Part shown: in pieces, positions 11,487 to 22,085 of the stretch
Layout: the number at the start of each line of letters is the position of its first letter
Position numbering within the stretch: position 1 is the stretch's first letter
Source of the DNA: Rutpela maculata
Lineage: Eukaryota > Arthropoda > Insecta > Coleoptera > Cerambycidae
Assembly (NCBI GenBank): GCA_936432065.2
Contig: OW386287.2
Coordinates: 95,249,091 to 95,313,090, forward strand
Length of the DNA stretch: 64,000 nt
Direction: 5' to 3'
The notes under the pieces: generated by a model
Seen by the model: the letters and a program-made list of their open reading frames with translations, nothing else
The model's database searches: none
What the model was told of the DNA's origin: nothing
Translations under genes and position numbers: made by a program

Positions 11487-11977
11487 GTGTCGCCAGGTAA
11501 AAATATGAGTACACATCTACAGGGGGAATCGAACATGGACCCCATGGACCTGACTAACACGGCGTTGGTTCGCCACCCGTGGGAGGACGTCCTCGGAGGC
11601 GGATTGGACGCCTCTGGCGACGCCAACCCACAAAATTCAGTGCCTCATACTACCGGTGCAGCCCCAAGCGGTTGCACTTCATTTTTGGCGCCCAGCGGCA
11701 ACAACCGCTGGACTTCACTTTTGGCGCCCAACGGAAACAATTCCAGGACGGATTATTTGGCGCCCAGCGGCAATCCACCGCAGGGTTTAAATAATCCTTT
11801 CTCAGAGCTTCACTCTGCCCCGGGGATGCTGCCCCAGGCAGATATCGTATACACCGGTGGGCCCCAAAGCCATTTCGTCCCCCAGCCGCCGATGCCGCTC
11901 CACGACGTCGCCGACGCCGGGGACGTCTTGGGCTTTGCCGGGCCTAACGCTTGTAGACATCAAATTTGGAACATATA
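11487..11977 (+). CDS. Unknown ORF with a 12-residue tandem repeat, truncated by a MITE
   Basis: An open frame from an ATG at 11487 (an internal ATG at 11535 gives MDPMDLTNTAL) to the MITE boundary at 11977; the published-frame stop lies inside the MITE. Residues from about 66 form a repeat of about 12 residues, with cores LAPSGNNRWTSL, LAPNGNNSRTDY and LAPSGNPPQGLN. These come from 36-bp DNA repeats with tggcgcccagcgg cores at 11686, 11722 and 11758. The protein is rich in Pro, Gly, Ser and Asn. I do not recognise it; a retrotransposon ORF1 N terminus is possible given the GC-rich leader. The 36-bp core resembles some LTR-element primer-binding sites, but three copies argue against that role. 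Confidence 0.35.
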
Positions 11978-12635
11978 CAGTGTGTTTCACTTGAAATGGT
12001 AACACTCCAATAACTTTTTTATTTTTTTTCCGATTTGAATCAAATTTTACTTAAATATGAAACAAATTAGGAACTACTTGTGACTAGAAAAATGCCACCT
12101 ACGGCACCAAAATATGCGGAGAAAATCAAAAAATCATATTAGGCATATTTTTATCGGAAAATTTTGTTAATTATGTTTTTGAAAATAAAAAAATATATAA
12201 ATTTTGATTAAAATAATGCCAAACTCTGAAAATATCATTTTAATGGGTTTTCTTTGTTTAGAAAACTGTACCATGACAATTCTGTTTGAAATTAAACCCA
12301 AGCTGCCAGATAGTTGTCAAGCAATTTACAGTTTTTTTTTAAATAATTATTTTTAAAATTTTTTAAATTTTAATTTTTCAATTTTTTAATTTTGATTAAA
12401 TTTTGAGCACAAGGTTTTAGGACATTAACAAAATTTTCTGATAAAAAATGCCTAACATGATTTATTGATTTTCTCCGCATATTTTGGTTCCGCAGGTGGC
12501 CCTGCATTTGTAGGAGGCGTATGTTTTTCTGGTCATAAGATCCTAATTTGTTCTATACTTAAGTAAAATTTGACTCGAATCGGAAAATAAGTAAAAAAGT
12601 TATTGGGGTGTTACCGTTTCAAGTGAAACACACTG
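11978..12635. mobile_element. Palindromic MITE, mariner/Tc1-like (TA flanks)
   Basis: A 658-bp element whose ends cagtgtgtttcacttgaaa and tttcaagtgaaacacactg are reverse complements. TA lies on each side (11976-11977, 12636-12637). The inverted repeat extends about 210 bp inward, for example gccacctacggcaccaaaat against attttggttccgcaggtggc. It is non-coding and interrupts the ORF starting at 11487. Confidence 0.85.
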
Positions 12636-15135
12636 TATATAACACAGCATAATAGAATACTCCCTATTGAAATTGGGCTATATCCCTCATATGGGGTGAT
12701 CACCAGAGGACCGCAAACTCTCATTTTTACGTGAAACAGCTTTTATTTTAATTCGTTACTAAAGTTTTTATTAAGCACACAAAAATATGAAAACTCACAA
12801 AATTTCTAAACCACAATAAGCACGTGTCTTTCAAGTTCGAACCAACTTTATGTAGACTAGATGATAATATCCATTTTACCCTAAAATATGATACATAGTA
12901 TTTTAGTAAGATTATTATGAAATAATCGGGCGTTGCCAACTGCGAATATCTATTAAATACGATAAAATCTGTTGAGCTTAATATTTTTCTTTAGAACTTG
13001 GAATATACATAAAATAGCATGGTAGAATAATTCGTATAGAAATTGAATCATATTAGTCATACAGGGCGATCGTTAGAAGAGAGTAAAACCTCATCTTGTG
13101 CTCTTATAATTTTAGAGTAAAATGTTACTGAAGTCTTTGATTACGCGCAAAAATATGAAGATGTACAATATATATAAATCGCAATATACAGGTTGTCTCT
13201 CAGCATCGAACCAACTTATACGTTAGATTATACAGCAATGTTACCTTAAAATATCATTAAAGTATTTTTAGTAAGACTGTTATGAAATAAAGTAACTGCC
13301 GTCTTGCGTTGCCGATTGCGAGTATTTATAAATACCGAGATAAATACGATAATTTCTCTTGGACTTAAAATTTCCATTCCATTTGCAACATATATAAAAT
13401 AGCATGGTTGAATACTTCCTACAGAAATTGGATTATATCTGTCATTAGGGTGATCGTCAAAAGCGTGATGTAAATCATTTGTGTCATGTTTATGCAAACT
13501 ATATTATATTATAACTTTAGGGCCAAAGGTTTTTGATTAAGACCATAAAAAATAAAAGTATGCAAGATATCTCAACTGCAATACAGTACGTCTTTCAAGT
13601 TCAAGCAGCGAACTATACAGGGTGGACCAAATTAGATGGGATTTGGGGTTTTCTCTAAAATTAAGGTAGATAGACAAAAACCAATATAGGTGTCCTGAGC
13701 TCGAATTTCGCGAACCAAACAATCGCGCAAACTGCGATCGTCTATCTTTTTCGACTATCTTTGGAAAATTGGTATTTTTGGATGACCTCTGTATCTCAAG
13801 TAGCAAGTGTTGAATCGAAAATTAAGTGACACTTTTTTGAGTAGAACCCGTTGCTGATAAGAAGAAAATTTTACATGCCTCAGTTTTCGAGATATAGATA
13901 TAAATTTTGTTTTTTTAAATGTAAATTATTTCATTATTCGATCACAACTTAAATTAACTATTCAATGAAAAAAGTGGTTAATTTTGGAAAAATTTAATAT
14001 ATTTGTGAGGTGGCCATGAAGACTATTATCAACAACAACACTTCTTATAATATAAAATATTTTTTCCAAAAATAGGAAAAACTAAACTACAATAAATGTT
14101 CGAATTGTCTTCCATTGACATCTATGCATATTTATCGCATTTCTAATATTTATTGAGAAGGCCATGGTAAAAAAAAGAAAATCGAAATAATCGTAAATAT
14201 CAAAAACTAATTTGTGAGTTAATTGTGAGTGAGCATTGTTAAAAATAGTTCAATTTAGTAATGGTGAAAAATATGATATGATTAAGCGTTTTATAGAATG
14301 CGGAGAAGATTCAAATTTAGCTTCCGAGCTTTATTTTAATAGGTAAGACAGCAAAATTTTATTCCAAAAGTGCCACCTAAACAATATTTTTAGATATCTA
14401 GAAAAGAGACAGCCAGGCATAAAAATATTGAAAAGTCTACAACAAAATTTAAAAGAGTTTTTTAAGAGGTTTTACAAATGTAAAACCTCGAGTAAAAATA
14501 TATAATAAAGTAGGTAGAGAAGCTGTAGAAAATATTGTTTTAGAAACTATAAGAGAAAATCCCAATATATCGTCTCGCAAAATACAGGAAAATTTAGGAA
14601 TCCCAAAAACAACTACGTTGCGTTGCTTAAAAAAAATTCAAACCCTATAAAATTAGGATTAGTCACCATCTATACCCAAACGACTTTCAAAGGCGTCTCG
14701 ATTTTTGCCAGTGGCTTTTGTGTCAGTGCAATGAAGTGCCAGGATTTGAAGGAACAATTGTATGGGTAGATGAGGCCCATATAAGCAGTGCCGGAATTTT
14801 TAATCGGCATAATAACCACCATTGGGCTCTTGAAAATCCGCACGTAAATGCTACAGTTAATCATCAAGGACGATTTGGATTTGGTGTATGGTGTGGTTTT
14901 ATTGGATACCATTTTTTTCACGGTAATTTGAACACCGAAAATATTAACAATATTCCTGTAAGGCAATTTCAAAGATTAGTTTACAAACACGATGGCGCCC
15001 CAAGTCATAAGTCAAATGAAACACGAAATTATTTAAATGCTCAATTTGGGGAGGATTGGATAGGGCAGGACTAGTTTATCAATGTCTAGTTAGCTAAGTC
15101 AACTAAATTGATAACTAACAATTAATTTAGCTAAC

Positions 15136-16492
15136 CAGGTCTCTAGCTAGGGGGTGCCAGGGGGAACCGAGCACCCCCTCTGAAAAACTTTGAGCACCCT
15201 CTGGAAAGTTTTCCATATTACGACTTTATTTGTAAAACATATATTTTTTATTTAAAACCGGAGACGACCTGAGAAAACTTTAGTTAATATTTTTTATTTA
15301 TTTTCAATAATTATAATGCGCTTTCATTAAAAGAACCTCCAAAATATTAAATTCTCTGAAAATTTTCCAGATTGTTACAAATAGCATAAACGCCCTGTTA
15401 GCTGTTATTAAATCTAAAGATTTTTGTTTTTGTGAAAACAATTTTAAGTACTGAGTCTGCGAACAAAGCTCTCCAGGCACGTGAATGTAGCTTGAGAGAT
15501 TCATTTGAAATTACAAATGCTGCTACAAAATCTCTTGAAGAAATGAGAACTGGCACTAAGGAAGAAATAATAAAAATGTTAAATACTGAGTTTCATATTG
15601 AAGACGATGATGCAGCTGTTTCCTTGCCACTATGCAAAAGAAAAATACCGAGAAAACTTCAAGATTACATTGTAACCAATCATACTGGGGAAAGATCTAC
15701 AGATGTTGTAGTATCCAATCACCATTTAAAGCAGTATTTAATCAAGTAATTGACATTATTTTAAACGAAATGAACCTAAGGTTTAGTGGAACGCCGAATT
15801 GTTGGAAGCCATTTTCACGGTTGAAGATGAAATGGATTTGAATAAAATTAAATATTTTGATTCGAAATTGAGAATAAAACTTCCATCAGTAGAAGAAATA
15901 AAAGTTTTCAGGCAATTTATAGAAAAGAAAAAAAGTGAAGTAAAAGTTATCAACGATAAGGGCAAGGAAGAAAGTCGACTGCTGATAGTATTCCAAGAAA
16001 TATATAACCAAAGATTGGCATTTGAGGATACTTACAATCTCTTGGCTACAGACAGGAATTTTGCTTGTAGCACTGCAGTGTGCGAATCCACCTTTTCAAC
16101 AGTGACTCAAATAAATCGTCCCCAAAGAATGTCCATGTGTCATCAAAGAATGGCAGACTTGATTCTACTTGCATTTGAGAAGGAGCGGACGCAAAATATT
16201 GACACAGATGTATTTTTCAGAAAATTTAGCAGCAGGCGCAACAGGAGATTGCAACTTTATTGATTAATATTAATATTAATTCATACTATATTTTACCTTT
16301 TCTTTTTTTTTACGAATTCTTGTGTTAATTTTTCATATTTTAGAATCCTTGTTTTTGCTGATACCTACTAATATTATAATATGTTATAATAAACATCATA
16401 AAGAATATACTTAAGTTTTTGATGAAATAAATTATTTAATCCACTGAAATTCCCCGAGCACCCCCTACAATTAAATTCTGGTTACAGGCCTG
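15136..16492 (+). mobile_element. hAT transposon nested in the mariner, 8-bp target duplication
   Basis: A perfect 8-bp duplication, tagctaac, lies at 15128-15135 and 16493-16500. The element ends begin caggtctct on the left and, as the reverse complement of the right end, caggcctgt, the usual hAT terminus style. Subterminal aggggtgc/gagcacccc blocks are inverted between the ends. Length 1,357 bp, shorter than autonomous hATs. Confidence 0.92.
15432..16263 (+). pseudogene. hAT transposase, C-terminal part, frameshifted
   Basis: Three overlapping frames (from 15432, 15632 and 15799) read as one decayed C-terminal half. The last segment ends in the hAT dimerisation domain: CESTFSTVTQINRPQRMSM, then RMADLILLAFEKE. 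The upstream part resembles the ZMYM1-like hAT lineage (SLRDSFEITNAATKSLEEM). The BED zinc finger and the first catalytic residues are missing, so the copy is N-terminally deleted and non-autonomous. Confidence 0.85.
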
Positions 16493-17950
16493 TAGCTAAC
16501 TCGACATTAACAAATAACAAAGTAGTTTAGATATTGTTTAATTTTTAGGAAATAATGGTCCTATGTTGTGGCCAGCTAGATCTCCCGATATAACCCCTGC
16601 CGACTTTTGACTTTGGGGTTATTTAAAAAATATTATATATAGAGAACGTTCTAATAACATAGAAGAATTGGAAAACAAAACATTAGTTGCGTTTTGACAA
16701 TAACTCCTGCCATGATTGGAAATGCAACAAATGCTGTAAGGAGAAGGTGTCAAAAATGCATAAATGTCAATGGAAGACAATTCGAACATTTATTGTAGTT
16801 TAATTTTTCCCATTTTTGGCAAAATTTTATTGATATTATAATGCGTGTTGTTGTTAAGTAATAGTTTTCCAAGGCCTCCTCACAAATATATTAAATTTTT
16901 CGAAAATTAAGCACTTTTTCTCAAGATGAACATGGTATATGATATATCGTTGGATAGCTAATTTAAGTTGTGAATAATGAAATAATTTATAAGGTGTTCC
17001 ATTTGAAAAAACAAAAGTTATGTCTATATCTCGAAAACTGAAGTATGCATAATTTTCTTCTTATCAACAACGGATTCTACTCAAAAAAGTGCCTAAAGAA
17101 TATGTTACTCGATTTGCGATTCGACACTTGGTAATTGAAATATAGAGGTTATCCAAAAATGTCAATTTTACAAAAACGCTCTGTAGCTCGGTAGTCAAAA
17201 AAGAAAGGCGATCGCGGTTTGCGCCATTGTTTGTTTCTCGAAAATCGAGCTTAGGACACCTATATTGGTTTTTGTATATCTGCCATAGTTTTAGATAAAA
17301 CCTCAAATCCCATCTAATTTGGACCACGCTGTACGCAGATAAGGCGATATATCAGTTTTGCTTTGAAATGTTATTAAGGTATTTTTAATATGACTATTAT
17401 GAAAAGAATTAAAGTTGCAGTCGGGCGTTGCCGACTGCAAAAGTCTATTAAACATGATAATTTCGGTTAAATTTAAAATCTTTGATACAAGACGTATAAA
17501 ATAGCATGGTATAACACGTCCTAGTGAAACTGGATCATCTGCGTCATACAGACGGTGATCATCGGATCATTTTATATAAACTACCTATGAGTTATTATGA
17601 CTTTAGAGAATAATGTTCAAAATATTTTTGATTAAGAACATAAAAATGATGTACAAGATATCTAAACTGCAATATACAGTGTGTCTTTCAGGTTCGAGCG
17701 AATGCAGATGTAGGTTAGAAGATATAACAATTTTACCTTAAAATGTTATTACGGTATCACCAATACAAATAGAATTTGCAGTCGGGCGTTGTCGAATACC
17801 TAATAAACATTATGACTTTTAAAAGAAAACATTTATATATAGATTAGCATGGCTGACTATTACGAAATGGACGATAGTTGCAGTCAGGCGTTACCGACAT
17901 CGAATATCTATTTCAAAAATGAAAATGAAATGTATATCAACCGCAAGAAG

Positions 17951-18644
17951 GATAATATAGCCCTTTGCGGCCTGATAAAAACCAACAGGGGATACTATTA
18001 TAGTCCTTATAAACCTTGTGATTATCATCAATATATGTAAGAATGTCTACTTTTAGAGACTCTGAGACTTCTTATCTAAGCTGGAAAAAATTTTCGTGGT
18101 AAAAGTATTGTCTACCAGTTCTACTAATATTGTTATCCTTTTGTTATCCTTATCGGTTTTTTCATTCCAATGAACAGTTTGCGATTAAAATATATTTTAC
18201 TAGCGGATTTTCAGTGCTACGTTCCCCTACCCGTGGGACACTGAGACAACATTGTTCTACTGAATACATAAAATCAAAAAATCAAAAAATCTTGACAAAC
18301 AATTCTTAATATTATTTCGCAAAATCGAAAATAAGAACAAAAATATGATAAATTTTTTTGTCACAAAATTCACATAATTTCATTAATTCATTGTTTTTTA
18401 AGGTTCATTTTTGCGTACATAAGGTGGTTCCACAAGATAACCACTAGGCCACAAAGGGATAGGGCGATTAATGTATAAGAGAAAACCAGATCATACCGGC
18501 GAGGAAGAGGTCCTCGAAATTCGTTGGACTGATGTCACCAAGGAACTCATGATGAGGCCGTGCAACAGGTAACCGCGAGTTGCAGTCCGCAATATATGAT
18601 GTGAACCTATCAGTCGTGACATACAACAAAGAAAGACTAAAATA
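17951..18644. other. Non-coding stretch, nothing recognised
   Basis: AT-rich with a short GC-richer patch near 18480-18560. No conserved ORF, repeat or RNA gene seen. Confidence 0.4.
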
Positions 18645-19755
18645 ATACAGCCCAACGAAAAAAAAAAGGTCTGTCCAGCGAACCAGACCAGTATATCCTT
18701 ATGTGTTTGGACCCGCCGAAACCGAAGTCAGAATTGTCAGTTTTTTATCCCCAACCTCCAAAAAATGGTCTGTCCGGCATACTAGACTAGTATATCCTCA
18801 TGTATTTGGACCTGCTGAAACCGAATCCGAAGTCAGAATTGTCGCTCACTTTTCACCCTTAACCCCAAAAAACACCCCCAACCAACCAAAATGAAAGTGG
18901 TCTGTTCGGCGAACTATACCAGTGTATCCTTATGTATTTTGACCTGCAGAATCCGAATTCGAAGTTAGAATTGACACCACACCTCTCCCCCAAAAATGGT
19001 CTGTTCGACGGACCATTCTATTATGTATTTGGATCTGCTGAAACTGAATCCGAAGTCAGAATTGTCAGATTGGCTCATTTTTCACACCTAACCCCAAAAA
19101 ACACCCCCAAAACAAAAAAAGTGGTCTTCGGCTATCATATCAGTGTATGCTTATTTATTTGGACCCGCTGAAACAGAATACGAAGTCAGAATTGTCAGGT
19201 TGGCTCGTTTTTCATCCCTAACCCTCAACCTCCCCCAAATGGTCTGTCCGGCGGACTACACCAGTGTATCCTTTTGTATTTGGAAAAGATGCTATAGTCC
19301 GCCGGACAGACCACTTTCTGTTTTGTTTTGGGGAGTTTTGGGGTTGGGGGTGAAAATTCTGACTGCGTATTCGGTTTCAGCGGGTCCAAATACATAAGGA
19401 TACACTGGTATGGTCAGCCGGACAGGCCATTTGGGGGGGAGGTATTTTTCTGGGGTAAGGGACGAAAAACGAACCAATCTTACAATTCTTACTTCTGATT
19501 CGGTTTCAGTGGGTCCAAATCAACACCACCTATATTATTTAGGTGGTGTTGGTCCAAATACATAAGGATATACTGGCATGGTCCGCCGGACAAACCACTT
19601 TTTTTTTTGTTTTGGTGTGGTTTCGTAGGGTTAGGGGTGAAAGACGAGCCAATCTTACAATTCTGACTTCGGATTCAGTTTCAGCGGGTCCAAATACATA
19701 AGGATATACTAGTCTGGTTCGCTGGATAGGTCACTTTTTTTTTGTGGGACTGTGT
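18645..19755. mobile_element. Fold-back element P2: ~100-130-bp tandem repeats in inverted arms
   Basis: Forward units start with ggtctgtcc-like anchors at 18668, 18767, 18899, 18998, 19123 and 19241. Reverse units end at 19312, 19428, 19596 and 19732. The axis is at 19276, where ggtctgtccggcggacta (19241-19258) is mirrored perfectly by 19295-19312. The ends are atacagcccaacgaaaaaa on the left and tttttttgtgggactgtgt on the right; inverted, the right end reads acacagtcccacaaaaaaa. Flanks are aata and aatg. A 29-bp hairpin (aacaccacct...aggtggtgtt) interrupts one right-arm unit near 19520. Frames reading FGPAETESEVRIV are the repeat itself, not a protein. Confidence 0.85.
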
Positions 19756-20631
19756 AATGTAAAAGACATTATGGATAGGACTAAGAAATTTCTAACTATT
19801 GTAAAATTAGTTTTTTATATCATTGCTGGAATTTTGGATTTGCCAGACAATAACATTTTAAATGTTACACACAAGAGTTAATTTTCATTGCCATATTATA
19901 CATAATTAAAATATACTAATAAATGGTTTAATTATAGGGACGTCGTATTCAACAATATAGAGAATAAAAATAAAACTTAAAAGTAACTGCATTATGTTTT
20001 GTAAATTTATCATAAATCATTTTTTATAATAAAATTTTATGGTGATTATGTCTAGACTAATTATAATTATGTCAATGCTGGTTTCGCTTTCATATCTTTA
20101 AAACAAGGAATATGCAGTTTGATTTGTTATTCTTGGTTACTCTTATATCATAAGTTATTTTTAAAACCAAATAATATATTTTTATGCGCATCACAGATTC
20201 TTTGAACCTGCCGAAATATTAAAATATATTTCATTGTCAAATAGCACGCTATATAGATTATACAATGAATTTAATTTTGTATGGTATACATGTAATGTTT
20301 GTATAAATAGAGGAAAATTTAACTACATTTACAATACTCTTCCTGCTTCATGAACAAATAAATCTATATATTTGAAAGACAAGGAGTTTTCTTTCCTAAT
20401 TACCAGTGGCTCTCACTTGACAGTTTTAGATGATCTTTGTTTTAAATTAAAGCTCTCGTCCAATGGATTTTTTATCGCCGATTTAAATCAATTTTTCTTT
20501 GTAGTGGGGACTAAACTACCAAAAAGTAGGTTTAGAGGCTTCTTGGACTGGTGAGTGTTATTTCCTACAGTTACCTTAAAGTTGTTTAATTATGTATAAT
20601 AATTTGATTTATGTTTCTTCCGAGTCTATTA
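19756..20631 (+). other. AT-rich stretch with a candidate TATA box and exon
   Basis: tataaatag at about 20301-20309 precedes a 60-codon frame (20372-20554), which runs into a plausible splice donor (gactg|gtgagtg) near 20551. A possible acceptor (tttctttgtag) sits upstream near 20501. The peptide has no recognisable motif. I treat it as a weak gene candidate. Confidence 0.2.
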
Positions 20632-21260
20632 CTTTCCTCGCTTACCGAAGGAAAGTACTGTAATTGTAAAAAAATCACTATACGAGATTTGTAGATTACG
20701 AAAATTAAGGTCCCTTTATTCCGTCAGTATGTCTCTATATCTGTGGTGTGTCTGTTTGTTGACGTCATATTAAAAATCCTGTTTGAAGAATAAAGATTTT
20801 TGATAGGTCTATTATCATTATCGAGGAAGAAATGTGACAGAATTTTAATGAAAAATATTCAGGTTCGATACCCTAAGAAAATTATTAATGAAAAAAATGC
20901 GATACAGGCCAATCCTATTTTGAATACAGTTAACAGAACAAAGAAACCGGCTATACTTTTTGTGGTTACTCTAAAAAAATTTCTTCGGAATATGGTTGAT
21001 TGCTGAAGAATAAAAATACAATGTGGTCACCAAACAGAAAAATAATTAATAAATAAAAAGTATCAAATATAGTGAGGAGAATTTTGCAAATAATTTTGCA
21101 GATTCTTTACATTCCTCGCTCACTGAAGGGAAGTATTCTAGTCGGAAAAATCACTGTAGTAGATTACTTAGGATTTTCACATTACAGATTATCTAGATTA
21201 TAAAAATTAAGATCCTTCAATTCAGTTGTCCAGTCTATCTGTCCTTCGATTTGTTAGTCT
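20632..21260 (+). repeat. Two copies of a dispersed repeat, ~480 bp apart
   Basis: cctcgcttaccgaaggaaagtact at 20636 and cctcgctcactgaagggaagtatt at 21114 each lead into aaaatcact, then aagattac and a tctgtctgt-like stretch. They are tandem or independently inserted MITE-like pieces, with no protein signal. Confidence 0.5.
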
Positions 21261-21284
21261 TGTTAGTAATATTTCTAAAAAAAT

Positions 21285-22085
21285 TAACCTCATTCAAAAA
21301 ATATATCTAAAAAGCAAGAAATCAAGTTTCACTCAGTTTTACAAATACCTGCCTACCTATTAGTGGAAAGTAGCAAGGAACTGTACCTCATTTTCAAATA
21401 TTAATTTGAAGTCGCAAAAAAAATACTAATTTCAAATAGTATATTGTGTATTTAGGTGTGAAAGCAATACATTCCCGGACGACGATGCAAATTGTTGGAC
21501 GAGGCGCTAGCCGAGGCCAACAAGCATCGAAGTCCGGTTATGTGCTTTCACACCGAAGTACACATACTATTTTTTCTGAAATCACAATCAACATTATTAT
21601 AAATTAAGGAATTTGTATTAATGCATAACATTTCTTCATTACAATCTAACTGTTTACTAATAAATGCAATTTTAATGTGAGTTGGTTTGTCTGCCTGTAT
21701 TTATTTACTCTCTAAAATATACATAAAAAAAACCGTACGGGAATGTTACTTTCCCGGCCTAGGCCGGGAAAGTAACATTCCCGTACGGTTTTGTTGATCG
21801 TTGCTTGGCAACGAATCTTTTCCGGTCTGTTTTCTGATAGTTTCTTAGCAACGGACTAAAATACTGGAATTGTGCATTTTTCGATCTGAAATCGCGCCGA
21901 AAATGTAGACATTGCCGATCGATTTCAGAAAAAATACGTTTTGCACCAACTTCAAATTGATATTTGGTAATGAGGTACAGTTCCGTGCTACTTTTCACTA
22001 ATAGGTAGAAAGATATTTGTAAAACTGAGTGAAATTTTATTTCTTACTTTTTAGAGATATTTTTGAAGGCGATTCGATTTAAAAA
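21285..22085. mobile_element. Inverted-repeat element with ~140-bp arms
   Basis: 21285-21420 is the reverse complement of about 21940-22075; for example, ctattagtggaaagtagcaagg pairs with ccgtgctacttttcactaatag. A second, inner inverted pair (gtatttaggtgtgaaagca at about 21448; tgctttcacaccgaagtac at about 21541) brackets a CpG-rich core. No transposase remains. Confidence 0.7.
21729..21792. repeat. Perfect 64-bp palindrome
   Basis: Each 32-base half is the exact reverse complement of the other, with the axis between 21760 and 21761 (ggcct|aggcc). Outer ends are aaaaccgtacgg and ccgtacggtttt. There is no spacer, so it can extrude as a cruciform. Confidence 0.98.

Larger units (their letters stand above)
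14261..16798 (+). pseudogene. mariner-superfamily transposase, interrupted
   Basis: The ATG at 14261 is followed by a helix-turn-helix N terminus (MIKRFIECGEDSNLASELYF after a 1-nt slip) of the DUF4817 type. A 51-bp intron (14343-14393, gtaaga...tttttag) joins YFNR to YLEKRQPG. The catalytic core includes VWVDEAHISSAG (first Asp), HDGAPSHKSN (second Asp) and, downstream, WPARSPDITPADF (third Asp), then a C terminus ending RQFEHLL. The join from DWIG (15065) to NNGPMLWP (16555) fits a second intron with acceptor tttttag at about 16550. Its donor is no longer GT, and the hAT landed inside it. Defects: N-terminal frame slip, frameshift in exon 2, TGA in place of a Trp in the ADFxLWGY motif, and a late frameshift. 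It is not functional. Confidence 0.88.
13618..17331 (+). mobile_element. mariner-like transposon with ~515-bp terminal inverted repeats, carrying a nested hAT
   Basis: The ends cagggtggaccaaattaga and tctaatttggaccacgctg are inverted and flanked by TA (13616-13617 and 17332-17333), the mariner/Tc1 target duplication. The inverted similarity extends from 13618 to about 14131 and from about 16757 to 17331, much longer than the 30-bp ends of classic mariner. The right arm includes the last codons of the transposase. Without the 1,365 bp contributed by the hAT and its duplicated target, the element is about 2.35 kb. It sits in a tandem satellite. Confidence 0.9.
12640..17950 (+). repeat. ~370-bp tandem repeat array, split by a mariner insertion
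   Basis: The landmark (t)cgggcgttgccgactgc recurs at about 12928, 13298, 17422, 17783 and, in shortened form, 17880. Other landmarks also recur in order: aaaatagcatggt, gatcatcgg-like, gatatctcaactgcaatacag and taccttaaaatgttatta. Removing the mariner (13618-17331) restores a spacing of about 370-410 bp across the break. A 63-codon ORF at 17849-18040 overlaps the last unit and is probably fortuitous. Confidence 0.75.

Noticed and set aside
17849..18040. 63-residue ORF MADYYEMDDSCSQ...
   Set aside because: Its first half is the ~370-bp satellite unit (cagtcaggcgttaccgac), so the frame is probably fortuitous.
18703..19477. Short ORFs with recurring FGPAETESEVRIV-type peptides
   Set aside because: The peptides come from the non-coding tandem unit of P2 read in either arm; frames break at unit boundaries.
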